A stretch of DNA of 64,000 nucleotides from JANXQG01 sp963780045 (GTDB lineage: Bacteria > Planctomycetota > Planctomycetia > Pirellulales > Thermoguttaceae), in NCBI GenBank assembly GCA_963780045.1, contig CAVZZZ010000001.1, positions 5,208,001 to 5,272,000 of the forward strand, in the 5' to 3' direction. Below, one piece after another: positions 16,441 to 26,160 of the stretch. Within the stretch, counting starts at the first letter, position 1. Each line of letters opens with the position of its first letter. The position numbers were made by a program, and so were the translations under genes. The notes under the pieces were generated by a model that did no database searches, was not told the DNA's origin, and saw only the letters and a list, made by a program, of their open reading frames with translations.

Positions 16441-18228
16441 CTAAAAACCAAGGCCGGCGGGCATAAGCTCTGGACATGTTAAGTCTGTACGAAGATTTGG
16501 ATTCGCCAGCTTTAGCCTGGAAACGCCAGCAAGTGTTACTGCGGTATGTGCAACGTAGAGCTTTTCAAGCCGTAGCGACTTAATAAACTTAAGACCAGCG
16601 TCGGTTACGCCAGTGTCGGCGAGCGTGAGGCTTCGCAACCGAGAGAGGTGACAAATGTCTCTTAATCCCCGGTCGCCTAGCCGCGTCTGTTTGAGGTCCA
16701 ACTCCTCAAGCAAGCTTAAGTCTTTGAGATTTCGAACTCCATCGTCGCTCACCGCTGTGCAGCCGAGACATAGCCGCCTGAGTTGGCGCATTTTCCCAAT
16801 CGCTCCCAGTGCGGCGTCAGTGATTTTCGTGTCGTAGAGGTTTATGTGGCGTAGTCCGCTCAGGCGCTGCAACTTCATGGCACCAGTGTCCGTTATCTTC
16901 GTCCCCGCAAGACCCAAGTAACGCAGGCGCGCAAGGGGCGGCAGGCCGTCAAGATCATCGTCCGTTATTGCAGCTTCGTCCAGTTCCAATTCCGACAGCT
17001 CTTTAAGCTCTGATAAGCTCGACAGACCGCTCCCGCCGATTCGGCTCATTCCAAGAGAAAGCGTTCGGAGTTGTCTGAAGTTTTCACGCGCGATTAACGT
17101 GGAATTTGTGGCTCGCGTGCCGTGAAGATCGAGAGATTCGAGCGAGTCCAGATTCTTTGTTCGACCAAAACCCGCGCCGGTCACACTCGTCGCATTAAGG
17201 TCAAGTCTTTTAAGCTTCCGAAGCGGCTCAAGATCGGCTAAGTCGTCGTCAGTAATCTTTGTGCCGCCCAGATTAAGTTCCTCTAGGCACTCCATCATTC
17301 GAATTCCACGTAGTGCGCTCACACCGATACGGGAGCTCCACAAGTCGAGACATCGGAGCTGCGTCAAGCCTTTAAGGGGCCGTAGATCATTGATGTTAGT
17401 GTCCGCCAAGTCCAGCAGCCTTAGTTGTGTCAGACCTGCAAGCGAACGTAGTTCCCCATCGTTGATACGAGCTTGCGCCAGGTAGAGGTTACGAAGGCCT
17501 GGAATCCGCGATAGCGCTTCCAGGCCAGTTCCCGTGAGGCGTTGGCAGGCGTTCAAGCAAATAGTGTGCAGACTTTTTAGGCCGGCGAGGTGCTTTAAGC
17601 CGTCGCCGCTTATTTCTGTTCCACCTATGTCAAGGTACGTGAGTCGCTTCAGCCCTTCCAGGCTGCGCAGGTCGTCATCCGAGATCCGGCTTCCATTTAG
17701 GACGAGGGCCTGAAGGCCCGCGAGATGCCCAATCTCCCGCAACCCATCCTTCGCGACCCTGGTCCCGCGAAGATCGAGGGTCGTTAGATGCTCGGCTTCT
17801 CTTAGACTCCGCAGTCCGCTTCCGCTGATATGAGTGTTTTCGAGCCAAAGTAACTCCAGACAGCTAAGCCCGGAGAACGATCCTAGGTCTTCGTCGGTCA
17901 AATTCGTGTTGCTCAAATCGAGCTGCCGCACCACCGTAAGACAACCGATCGACTTGAAGCCGGCGCTCGTTATATTTGCGTTGCTCAGCTTTAGCGCGCG
18001 GAGCCGTTTCAGGGCCCTAAGCTTCGCGAAAACGTCTTCGCCAACTTTTCTCCGCCGCAGGTCGACCAACAGTCCGGAGCCATCTTGCTGTTCGATTATT
18101 TCGCCACCAAGCTCCCGGATCGCTGCGATCGCGACTGCCTCTTCGCGGTCGTTCCTATCTCCAGCCATCGCGAGGCTGCCTGCAATTGCGCCTGCGCTTA
18201 GGGCCGCAATGAAGAAACTGACTCTCAT
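16441..18228 (-). CDS. Secreted leucine-rich repeat protein (about 595 residues)
   Basis: After a signal peptide (VSFFIAALSAGAIAGSLAMAG) the protein is almost entirely LRR, about 20 units of 23-25 residues with the pattern LxxLxxLxLxxTxITDxGLxxL. I chose the Met at 18228 because it begins the signal peptide; the open frame reaches 18258. No catalytic domain is present. The short region before the repeats contains IRELGGEIIEQQDGSG, similar in position to the IEKLGGIV segment of the smaller LRR proteins. It lies between PKD protein 1 and the truncated OGT gene, all on the minus strand. Confidence 0.85.
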   Translation of the reverse strand: MRVSFFIAALSAGAIAGSLAMAGDRNDREEAVAIAAIRELGGEIIEQQDGSGLLVDLRRRKVGEDVFAKLRALKRLRALKLSNANITSAGFKSIGCLTVVRQLDLSNTNLTDEDLGSFSGLSCLELLWLENTHISGSGLRSLREAEHLTTLDLRGTRVAKDGLREIGHLAGLQALVLNGSRISDDDLRSLEGLKRLTYLDIGGTEISGDGLKHLAGLKSLHTICLNACQRLTGTGLEALSRIPGLRNLYLAQARINDGELRSLAGLTQLRLLDLADTNINDLRPLKGLTQLRCLDLWSSRIGVSALRGIRMMECLEELNLGGTKITDDDLADLEPLRKLKRLDLNATSVTGAGFGRTKNLDSLESLDLHGTRATNSTLIARENFRQLRTLSLGMSRIGGSGLSSLSELKELSELELDEAAITDDDLDGLPPLARLRYLGLAGTKITDTGAMKLQRLSGLRHINLYDTKITDAALGAIGKMRQLRRLCLGCTAVSDDGVRNLKDLSLLEELDLKQTRLGDRGLRDICHLSRLRSLTLADTGVTDAGLKFIKSLRLEKLYVAHTAVTLAGVSRLKLANPNLRTDLTCPELMPAGLGF

Positions 18229-18288
18229 CGAAAAACCTCCCTTACTTTCGCCGCGCAAAAGTCTTGTCGATTTCCCCCGGCAACGACG

Positions 18289-21200
18289 TTATCTCCTGGT
18301 GAGTTGGATTGTGTCCGCGGCAGCGCTGTTGTTGATGGGCAGCAGCCACGTTGGAAAATCGGACGCACCGCTCGTTGGGTTGAAATCGCCGCTGGCTGTC
18401 AGCGCGCCCGGCCCGGCAATTCTCCAGGCTGTGCGCGACGGTATTCCACGGGCCGCATTTCCCTGTACTCCCTGACCTGTCAGTCCAAATCGAAGGCCCC
18501 AAGTAAAGCTTGCAAGAGGAATCCAGTTCCCGCCGGTGAGCGGCCGGCAAATGTACCACATCGTTGCTCCGAACTTATAATTCAGCGTATACCTCTCACC
18601 CGGGTTGAGATTCGGCGCGAGCCTCGGGGGAATGACCACGCGGGGCGCGTCGGACGCCGTAAGGTAGTTGCTCCCGTAACCGTAAGGGAAGGTATTATCG
18701 ACCCTGTTTGAAGAAACTGTCTGCGTATTCGAAAAGGCGAGCCGGGTGCCCTGATACCCCTTCTCAACGGAGGAAAGATTATTAATGACCTGCACCCACG
18801 CGAATTCAAACGATGATGCCGCCGCATGGACGTCCGGCGGGTACGCGTTGAAGGTAATTCCCGGCTCCTTTGTCAGGTCTGTTCTGGCATTTGTTCCCGC
18901 GATGCCGCCAAACCCGACGACGGCACTATTCCCGCCCGCAGAGTTGCATTCGAACATGTTGATTCCGCCGACGCCGTTAGCCAGTGTTACGTAGCCCGTT
19001 CCGCCGAGAGTGTTGTTGGGATACGGCGCGACAGTCGCAGTCACGGAAACGTCTGGCTTTGTCACGCCGAACGTAGCGCTTGCCGACGAGACACCAAAAG
19101 GCGAAGCAAGGGTTGCTGTGACCGTTTCCGTGCCACCGTCGACCCACGCGAAGGATACGCTCGGGCTCGTCGGGTTATACGCGAACGGAATGACAGCGCC
19201 GATGTACGTATTCGCGATGTAGGAGTTTATCTTGTCTCCATCGACGTTCCAAAATGTCATTCCGAGAGGCAGCCCAGGCAGTGCGGTCAAGTTGATCTGC
19301 GTGCCAACGTCGACATTGAGCTCATTTCCGACGGCACCGGCAGACGATGGCGTGCCTCCTGTGATATTCGTTCCGTCCCTAAAAATCTGCAGCGGCTTGA
19401 AGTCGAAAGTGTCCGTGCAAGTGTTGAGCGTCTGGCCTGTAAACTGCATGCCAGCGAATCTGACGTAGTCGGAAACCTCCTCGCCGTCGGCCTGGGCCTG
19501 GCTGGAGGCGGATACGTCGATGACCGTCACCGCCGGTGTAAGCGCTATCTCGCTGCCCGAGGGGATGTAATCGCCGGCGGAATCGGTCACGGAGAGGTCG
19601 GATGGATAGGTCAGAATGCCCCACACACTGCTCGGAATGGCGACCGCGTTCTCGACCCCGAGACCAACGGCAACGAAGTCGCCTAGCGGGGCGCTGGCGG
19701 ACGTCCCGCCCGGCGAGCCGCCGGCAGTGAAGCACTTCATGGTGACGCCCTGTTCGTAGGCCGGGTTACTGGGATCGGGGTAGTCGTAGTAGATCGTTCC
19801 GGTCGCGGTCGACCAGCCGCTCATGATATTGCAGCCCGTGCCGGAGGTGAGCGTCATGGTGACCGTCTGGCTGGGGCCGCTTACGTAGGGCCAGGGGTAG
19901 TTCGGCAGCACCTCGATAATCACCGTGGCGGGCGGGCCGCCGGAGACGACTATGGTCCCGCCGCCGCCCCCTGGATCGACGGTAATGTCGGCGTCGCCCC
20001 CAAGGGTGTAATCGGTGCCGTAGGTTGCCCCAGACAGAGTGAAACTCACGCTCACGTTGCCCGCCGATCCGCCGCCGAAGGTGAGCGCAAAATCGCAGCC
20101 GCTGTTTAACTGCTCGGAAGCCGCCGGCAAGATCGAGCCGAGCATCACCTGCACCGGCACCGGCGTGACGGTGACCGAGGTCGTTGCCGTTGTCGTGCCG
20201 TCCATGCCGCTGACGGTGGCCCTGATCGTGTAGGAGCCGGCCGCAGCGTAGGTTGTGGAGTTCGGCTGGACCTGGAACGTCGTTTGACCCGCGGCGAGGC
20301 TGACTGTCGTGATGTCGGGCGAACCCGTCGCGCCATCCCCCCAGTCGATCGAAACGACGTGGGCAACGTTCGGCTGCGGGTCGGTGAAGCTGCCGCTGAG
20401 GTTCGGCTCACCGCTGCCGGCGCTGACCGACGTTTGATCCAGGCTCAAGGTCAGGTCCGAGGGCGGAGAGTTGCTGTAAGTCACGCTCAATGGCGAACCT
20501 GAATTCGACGCCGAATGATTCTCCGCATCGGTCACGGTCACGATGATCGGGTACGTGCCGTTGGCGGCATACTGCTGCAAGGGATAGTCGAATTCCGTCT
20601 GGCCGGGGTTGAGGCTGAATGTGGTTGGCTTGCTGCCATCCCCCCAATTGATGGAAACGGTGTACGATTCCGCCGACGCCGGGCCGGTGAAGCTAACATG
20701 CAACTGATCGGACGCGAGGCTGCCGCCCTCCTCGGTGTCCGCCCCGCTGTACTGCGAGTTGTCCACCGTGACCGAGGTGATGGTGGGAGCGGCTTGCGTC
20801 ACGTCGACCGTAGCGGCCGCGCCGGTAGAGAGCGTCGCGTTGTAGCCGTTGCCTTGCGAGTTGACCGCGATAGCCGTAATCGTATAGTTGCCCGGCGCAC
20901 CGAAAGTGTGCGTCGTTTGCGTGGTCCAGCCCGTACCGTCGCCCCAATTGAACGACCAACCGGTGATGGAGTACCCGCCCGCCGTCGTCGGCAGATCGAG
21001 CGAATACTGCGTCCCTTCGGCGACGGAAGTCGTATCGGCGGAAAGGTAGACCGTGCCCGTCGCCGCGCCGACGGTGGCGCTTGCCGCCGCCGACGTGCTC
21101 GGAACGAACGTATCGTCGCCGCTGTAAACGGCCGTGAAGTCGTGAGTGCCGGCGGGCAGCGGGGGCGTCGTCAGCATGGCCGTGCCCGTGTCATCCAAGG

Positions 21201-21774
21201 TGCCTGGTCCCAAGTCGATCGTCTCGCCGTTCACGTTGTCGTAAAACTCCACCGTCCCGCTGGGCGTGCCGACGCCGGGCGTGTCGGCCGCGACCGTTGC
21301 CGTCAGCGTAACCGTGTTGCCGAAGCCAAGCGAAGAGTTGCTTACCGAAAGCGAGGTCGCGGTGGCGTCGGTCAATGTGACGTTAAGCGCCAGGCTGCCG
21401 ATGTCCGTGTAAGGAGTGCCGTCTACCGTCAGGTCGACGGTGATTCCGGTGCTTGAGGTTGTAAAGGTGTGCGTCACCTGGTCGCCGGCGGCGGCCAGAT
21501 CGTCGGCGGTAATCGTCGTCGGGTCGGTGCCGTCGCCCCAATTGACAGTATACGAAACATCCGTTCCGGAGCCAAGGTTTCCCGATCTCATCTGAATGCA
21601 AGCTCCTACGAGACCGGTGGCGGCGCGGGATGCCGGGCGATGCGGCGGAAAAAGTCGCGGTAGAGCGGGGCGAGACGGTCGGGATGCCAGGCTTGGGCAC
21701 TCTCGCGCGCGGCATGGCTGCATCGCTCGTAATAGGCCGCGTCGTCCCATAGGCGGATGATCGTCTCGATCCAC
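18289..21774 (-). CDS. PKD/Ig-like surface protein 1 with chimeric 5' end
   Basis: Up to 1161 residues of PKD and Ig-like domains (VSYTVNWGDGTDPTTI, SITGWSFNWGDGTGW, VSINWGDGSKPTTF, HVVSIDWGDGATGSPD), a Calx-beta-like segment (SGCDFALTFGGGSAGNVSV) and a C-terminal region with MWYICRPLTGG. No signal peptide is left: the first 61 codons are the tail of a GT4 gene read in a different frame, and the first Met in genuine PKD sequence is at 21591. The likely original role is an extracellular adhesin or wall protein; in its present form export is doubtful. The N-terminal half is nearly identical to PKD protein 2. Confidence 0.75.
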   Translation of the reverse strand: MDRDDHPPMGRRGLLRAMQPCRARECPSLASRPSRPALPRLFPPHRPASRAATGLVGACIQMRSGNLGSGTDVSYTVNWGDGTDPTTITADDLAAAGDQVTHTFTTSSTGITVDLTVDGTPYTDIGSLALNVTLTDATATSLSVSNSSLGFGNTVTLTATVAADTPGVGTPSGTVEFYDNVNGETIDLGPGTLDDTGTAMLTTPPLPAGTHDFTAVYSGDDTFVPSTSAAASATVGAATGTVYLSADTTSVAEGTQYSLDLPTTAGGYSITGWSFNWGDGTGWTTQTTHTFGAPGNYTITAIAVNSQGNGYNATLSTGAAATVDVTQAAPTITSVTVDNSQYSGADTEEGGSLASDQLHVSFTGPASAESYTVSINWGDGSKPTTFSLNPGQTEFDYPLQQYAANGTYPIIVTVTDAENHSASNSGSPLSVTYSNSPPSDLTLSLDQTSVSAGSGEPNLSGSFTDPQPNVAHVVSIDWGDGATGSPDITTVSLAAGQTTFQVQPNSTTYAAAGSYTIRATVSGMDGTTTATTSVTVTPVPVQVMLGSILPAASEQLNSGCDFALTFGGGSAGNVSVSFTLSGATYGTDYTLGGDADITVDPGGGGGTIVVSGGPPATVIIEVLPNYPWPYVSGPSQTVTMTLTSGTGCNIMSGWSTATGTIYYDYPDPSNPAYEQGVTMKCFTAGGSPGGTSASAPLGDFVAVGLGVENAVAIPSSVWGILTYPSDLSVTDSAGDYIPSGSEIALTPAVTVIDVSASSQAQADGEEVSDYVRFAGMQFTGQTLNTCTDTFDFKPLQIFRDGTNITGGTPSSAGAVGNELNVDVGTQINLTALPGLPLGMTFWNVDGDKINSYIANTYIGAVIPFAYNPTSPSVSFAWVDGGTETVTATLASPFGVSSASATFGVTKPDVSVTATVAPYPNNTLGGTGYVTLANGVGGINMFECNSAGGNSAVVGFGGIAGTNARTDLTKEPGITFNAYPPDVHAAASSFEFAWVQVINNLSSVEKGYQGTRLAFSNTQTVSSNRVDNTFPYGYGSNYLTASDAPRVVIPPRLAPNLNPGERYTLNYKFGATMWYICRPLTGGNWIPLASFTWGLRFGLTGQGVQGNAARGIPSRTAWRIAGPGALTASGDFNPTSGASDFPTWLLPINNSAAADTIQLTRR
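20680..21773. repeat. About 1.1-kb repeat (PKD N-half plus GT4 tail), copy 1
   Basis: Nearly identical to about 28540-29644 at an offset of 7871 bases. Identity ends sharply at 21773, where the OGT stop region begins, and fades gradually on the other side. The repeat includes the junction between the GT4 tail and the PKD body, so the junction predates the duplication. Confidence 0.8.
21600..21773 (-). pseudogene. GT4 glycosyltransferase C-terminal remnant
   Basis: Read in the GT4 frame this gives WIETIIRLWDDAAYYERCSH, AWHPDRLAPLYRDFFRR and a stop, matching the last 50 or so residues of the GT4 gene at 29477-31628 with a few substitutions. The rest of the gene is absent: it is cut directly against the end of the OGT-like gene. 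The same bases are read in another frame as the start of PKD protein 1. Confidence 0.8.
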
Positions 21775-21783
21775 ACCTACACT

Positions 21784-24012
21784 TCATGCGCCGGTCAACG
21801 CCTCGTCGAAGAACCGCTCGTGCTCGCGGACGGCTTCGAGATCATTGAATAGCACGTCGCTCCGCGCGGCAATGGCGTCGGTTGCGTACTTCCGATACTC
21901 GTGGTCGGTGGCCACATGCACCGCCTTGCGAACGTAATCTTCCGGCGACGAGGCCACCAGTTCCTCAAAACCTATCTTCCTGTAGAAGCCAAGTGCCATC
22001 CGGCCGGACATCAACTCCGTCGGCAGCGTCAGCATCGGCAAGTTGAACGAGAAGATGTCGTAGCAACTGCTGTTCGCGCCGAAGTGCAGCGGATCGAGAA
22101 CTACGTCGGCAAGACACAATAACCGGCAGTATTCGTCAAACGGCCGCGGCGGCAGGAACACAATCCGTTCGCGCGCTTGGGGAATCCCCCTTGAAAACCG
22201 CTCTTGCGAAAACCGCTCTTCGAGCATCCGTGCTACCTGGCCCGTGCCGTCGCGCATGAGCACAATCAATGCACGAGAATCGGCCGCCAGGATGCCGGCC
22301 ATGATCGAGTCAAAATCCGGATGCAGCTTCAGCGGGTTCTGGAAGCAGACGTACAGGTGCCGTGCATCGCGCAATCCAAAATCGCCCGGCCGGGCACGCG
22401 GCCGCGCCGCCAGCCGCTTTTGATAACGGAACAGCGTCCGCGATTTCCATAGCCGCTCGCTGTACTGCGATTCCGACCCGGCAAGCTCGACCAGTTCGCT
22501 GGAAAGATACCAGTCCATTGCCGGTATGCCGCTCGTGGCGGTGAAGCCCCAACCGGTGCATTGCACGGGCGCCAGCCGCGCGAACGGCAGAAGATAGTTC
22601 ACCACGTCGCTGCCGACTTCCCAATAGTAGATCAGGTCGCAAGCCGCCGCGCGTATCGTTCGCACGGCGTCGTCGAACGTGTCGCGAAAGGCGACGTAGC
22701 GCAGCCCGTCGCGTCGGATTCCCGTCCGCAGCGCCGCGGCCGACGCTTGCGAGCAAAGGATTACCGACTCGATCCGCTGGTTGTCGAGTTTCTCGATGAT
22801 TCCCCGCATTGATTGCAGGAACATCCTTTCGTGCCGCCGGGTGACAAGGAAACCGACCCGCGCCCTTTCGGAGTGCGGGCGCTTGCCACCGCTTTTTCCT
22901 TCGAATTTGGACTGCGGGCGCTTGCCACCGCTTTCTTCTTCGCGGGCCGATGAAAAGCGGCGGCAAGCCGCCGCACTCCAAAGATCCACGTCCCGGAAAT
23001 ACGGCTCATAGAGGGCCGCAAATTGTTCTCGCACCCTTCGCGGGTTGCGGCCGAGAGACGACGGCGAAAGGCTTGGAAACACCCTCGCCTCGAGAATGTC
23101 GCTCAAAGTAGCAGGCCCGCTCCGCGTGCCGTCCGCCTGGCTTCCCTCCGAGTTTGCATTTTGCAATTTGCAGTTTTCATTTTTCGATTCCTCTACTTCT
23201 TCCACCGCCCTCTCGACCCTCGCCAGATACCCCTCGATCTCCTCGCCGCTCTCAAACACGACCGGCCCGCAAATCTCCGCGCGGAGCCGCCAAAGCGGCT
23301 TGTCCGGTCGCAGTTGCGCGGCATGGGCAAAATGCCGTCGCGCCGAGGCTGCGTCGGTTAGCTCCTGAAGGGCGTTGGCAAGGCTGAAATGGGCAAGCCC
23401 GTCGTGCTCGTTCAAAGCGACGGCTTGCCGATAGGCCCCAGCGGCCTCCGGTGTCCTCCCCGCGGCCATGAGGCAATCGCCGAATTTCACGAACTGTTCC
23501 GCGCTGGGCCGCACGGACAGCAGCTTGAGGTAAAGCGCCGCCGCCTCGTCCGTTTGCCCAAGCTGGCCGAGGAACGCTGCGAACCTCGTGAGCGTTTCCG
23601 GATTGTCCGGGTCAAGTTCAATCGCCTTGCGGTAGCTGGTCAGGGCCTCGGCATCGTTTCCCAGCATCGAATGTGCGCCCGCCAGATTGACGTGCGCGGG
23701 GACGCAGTCCGCGTCAAGCTCGACCGCCTTTTGCAACGGGGCCGCGGCGAGATCAGGCCGCCTTTCGGAAATCCATAGAGCGCCTAGGTTGACGTAGAAC
23801 TCCAGGCACGGCGCGCGGCGAATTCCTTCCTCGTAGAGACGGATAGCCTCGTGGCGGCGTCCGTTCTGATCCAGCAGGGTCGCCAGATTGATCAGCGCGT
23901 CTGCCCGATACGGCTCATGGCTAAGGACTTGGTGATAAAGCCGCTCGGTATCTTGCATCCGTCCATGCAGTAAGGTGGAAATAGCATCGTGGAGAATCGT
24001 TTCCTTCGACAT
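21784..24012 (-). CDS. OGT-like (GT41) TPR glycosyltransferase, full length
   Basis: A 742-residue protein: seven or so TPR units (residues about 15-260), a linker containing translated dispersed repeats, then the GT41 lobes. Diagnostic features are YVCFQNPLKLHPDF (nucleotide-binding Lys), RIVFLPPRPFDEYCRLL, ADVVLDPLHFGANSSCYDIF and LPMLTLPTELMSGR. GT41 enzymes attach GlcNAc or other sugars to Ser/Thr of proteins; bacterial members often modify surface proteins before export. The donor is unknown. It lies 15 bases after the hypothetical gene at 24027-26098 and is followed by PKD protein 1. Its middle part is shared with the truncated copy. Confidence 0.85.
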   Translation of the reverse strand: MSKETILHDAISTLLHGRMQDTERLYHQVLSHEPYRADALINLATLLDQNGRRHEAIRLYEEGIRRAPCLEFYVNLGALWISERRPDLAAAPLQKAVELDADCVPAHVNLAGAHSMLGNDAEALTSYRKAIELDPDNPETLTRFAAFLGQLGQTDEAAALYLKLLSVRPSAEQFVKFGDCLMAAGRTPEAAGAYRQAVALNEHDGLAHFSLANALQELTDAASARRHFAHAAQLRPDKPLWRLRAEICGPVVFESGEEIEGYLARVERAVEEVEESKNENCKLQNANSEGSQADGTRSGPATLSDILEARVFPSLSPSSLGRNPRRVREQFAALYEPYFRDVDLWSAAACRRFSSAREEESGGKRPQSKFEGKSGGKRPHSERARVGFLVTRRHERMFLQSMRGIIEKLDNQRIESVILCSQASAAALRTGIRRDGLRYVAFRDTFDDAVRTIRAAACDLIYYWEVGSDVVNYLLPFARLAPVQCTGWGFTATSGIPAMDWYLSSELVELAGSESQYSERLWKSRTLFRYQKRLAARPRARPGDFGLRDARHLYVCFQNPLKLHPDFDSIMAGILAADSRALIVLMRDGTGQVARMLEERFSQERFSRGIPQARERIVFLPPRPFDEYCRLLCLADVVLDPLHFGANSSCYDIFSFNLPMLTLPTELMSGRMALGFYRKIGFEELVASSPEDYVRKAVHVATDHEYRKYATDAIAARSDVLFNDLEAVREHERFFDEALTGA
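22616..23869. repeat. 1254-bp repeat within the OGT-like gene, copy 2
   Basis: Counterpart of 14925-16178. The near identity over more than 1.2 kb, against clearly different flanking N-terminal sequence, indicates a recent duplication or conversion tract. Confidence 0.9.
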
Positions 24013-24026
24013 AGCATAGTTGCGGA

Positions 24027-26098
24027 TTATTTCCCCGGTGCCGCGGGCTTCCGATCAATCCGGACCTTCAAGGGCGCCGCGGTAAGAACGGCATCGACGT
24101 CGCCGACGACCGGCACGCTGGCAAGGACCGTGTATTCACCGGTAGTCTTCATGTCGAACAGATCGGCAAGCGGAATCGATTGCTCGATCGCTTCACTGGG
24201 CTTCAGCAGCGCTATCTGAAGCCCTTTGCCCGCTTGAAAGTACTTTCTGCCTGCCTCGCTCAGCCGCACCTCGGCGCCCGACTGATCGCGAACCAAAACT
24301 GCGAATCCGGCCCCTGAGTCCCATTTCTTAACAACGAGCGGCCGGTCAGCACAATTTGTTAGCGCGAGCTTCAATCTCCCCTCCCCAGCCCCAATAGCCT
24401 TCAGAATTAGCCCCTCGAAGGCTTTGCCCGCGAAGGGTGCCAGTGCCGCCCAACGACCGGCGGATAGCGGTTCAGCCGCGCGCTGAGAGCGCTTTTCAGT
24501 GACCGCAGTCGCGGTAACCCGCGGAGGCTGAGCCGTAACGGCAACTTGCGGCCCAACAATGGTGCTTGACTTTCCGTTCTTGAAGTCAAAGGCCGTTAGG
24601 ACCGTGTACTGCTGGCCAACGACGACGGGGTAGCGATTTAGGTGACCGAGGCCTTCGACCAAGCCACCGTTGTCGCGCGCCGGGAATTGCCGGAATTCAT
24701 TGGGAGGGGCGTATCGTACAACTCGCGCGGCTTGCGCAACGGTCTTTCGTTCTCCATCGGCGCCACCGGTTTCCCCCTAGCGTCCCGAACGAGGTCCGTC
24801 GTCTCGAAGTATTCGTCTCCAACACGCCGCTGACCGGCCGCGCGAGCCCGCAACACGAAATCGACGCCCCCCATCGGAAGGTCGGCCCGATTGACGCCCG
24901 GTATCCGAAAGTCGTTCGGTTCGAGCGAATATCGTGTGCCATTCGGTGAAACGGCTTCGCTCCCTAAACTCGCGAGTCTGTCCCAGAGTAGCGGCGAGCC
25001 ATACGCGGGACGATTGACGCCGGCGACTTCAATGTCGGGAGTTAAGAATCTAAGCGGCGCCGACACCAATTCTCGTTCCTGTTCGTCAGCGATAAAACTC
25101 CCGATTGCAACGACAACCGTGTATTCCTCTCCAGGCTTTAGGGGGAACATCTCGTCCAGCGGGAACCAAGCGCCGATTCCGCCACCTAACTGTATCGTTC
25201 GCGGGACTTTGACTTTACTTGCCTCGAAAACCTTGTGACCAAAAGTCGTCAATGGAACCCGATTGCCGCTTCTGTCGCGAACGAGCAAGCTGTAATCCGC
25301 CGGGGAACTGCCGGCATCAAAGCTTAGATTGCCATCGCTACTCTCAACCGGCGAGATATAGACGACTGACGCCACCAAATGGACAGATTTTGGACTATTT
25401 GGCGAAATCGTGGCGTACAGCATGCACCCGTCATCCGCCTTTCCCGCAACTCCAAGTAATCTCGCCCAATCCGCGCTGTCGCTGCCACCTCCCCTTGCAT
25501 TGTTTGACTCGGATCGCCTAAGGCGGCCTTCGCCGTGCGCAGGGGTGTTGCTAGGTATCGTAATCGGACGGGCGACAACGGGCTTGTCCATGTCGATCGA
25601 AAACGTCGAAAGCACTTCAACGGGTCCAATACCCGCAGTAGCGTAGTTGGAGGATACGGAATAGAGGTAGCCTCGGGCCTCGCCAGGGCGTAGACCTGCG
25701 CCTTTGAAGCTTCCCGCGACAGGAGGTCGCCAAACGTTGCGCACTCCAATGTTGGTCAGTTGGACCGGATGTTTTTGCCTGTCGCGAGCGAGTACGTCCG
25801 GTTGCGCGCCGAACGTGCTTGGTTCGCCGTACGTTGACAACACCTCACTCACGTTCCGCACTGAAACCAGCAGGTCTTCCTTGCCGGGCAGCGCGTATGA
25901 TTCGAGAACCATGCCAGACACCGGCTTGCCGGCACGTTTTAACTCTTCCGGCCATTCCTTGTCCCGCGCCACAATCCAATCCGCGAACTCCGTCTTGCTG
26001 GCATTCCAGCGCGGCGGATCGGGGATTGGACTTTCGGCAAGGGCGCGTGTCGAAAGGCACATCGCCAGCGCCTGAACCAGGAGTAGTTTAGCGCTCAT
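24027..26098 (-). CDS. Hypothetical secreted protein, frameshifted near 24645
   Basis: The start at 26098 gives a signal peptide (KLLLVQALAMCLSTRALA), followed by PDPPRWNASKTEFADWIVARD and several repeats of a beta-rich module with the pattern LLVRDRSGNRVPLTTFG ... PLKPGEEYTVVVAIG. The last module lies in a second frame (24027-24662: VLVRDQSGAEVRLSEAGRK, GEYTVLASVPV), so one indel near 24645 splits a protein of about 690 residues. I do not recognise a named family. It lies between PKD protein 2 and the OGT-like gene with short gaps on both sides, suggesting an operon. Confidence 0.6.
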
Positions 26099-26160
26099 AA
26101 AGACGACCCTAATCTCAACTGGAACAAATCGTAATGCCGCGCATCCGGGCAATTCTCAGT

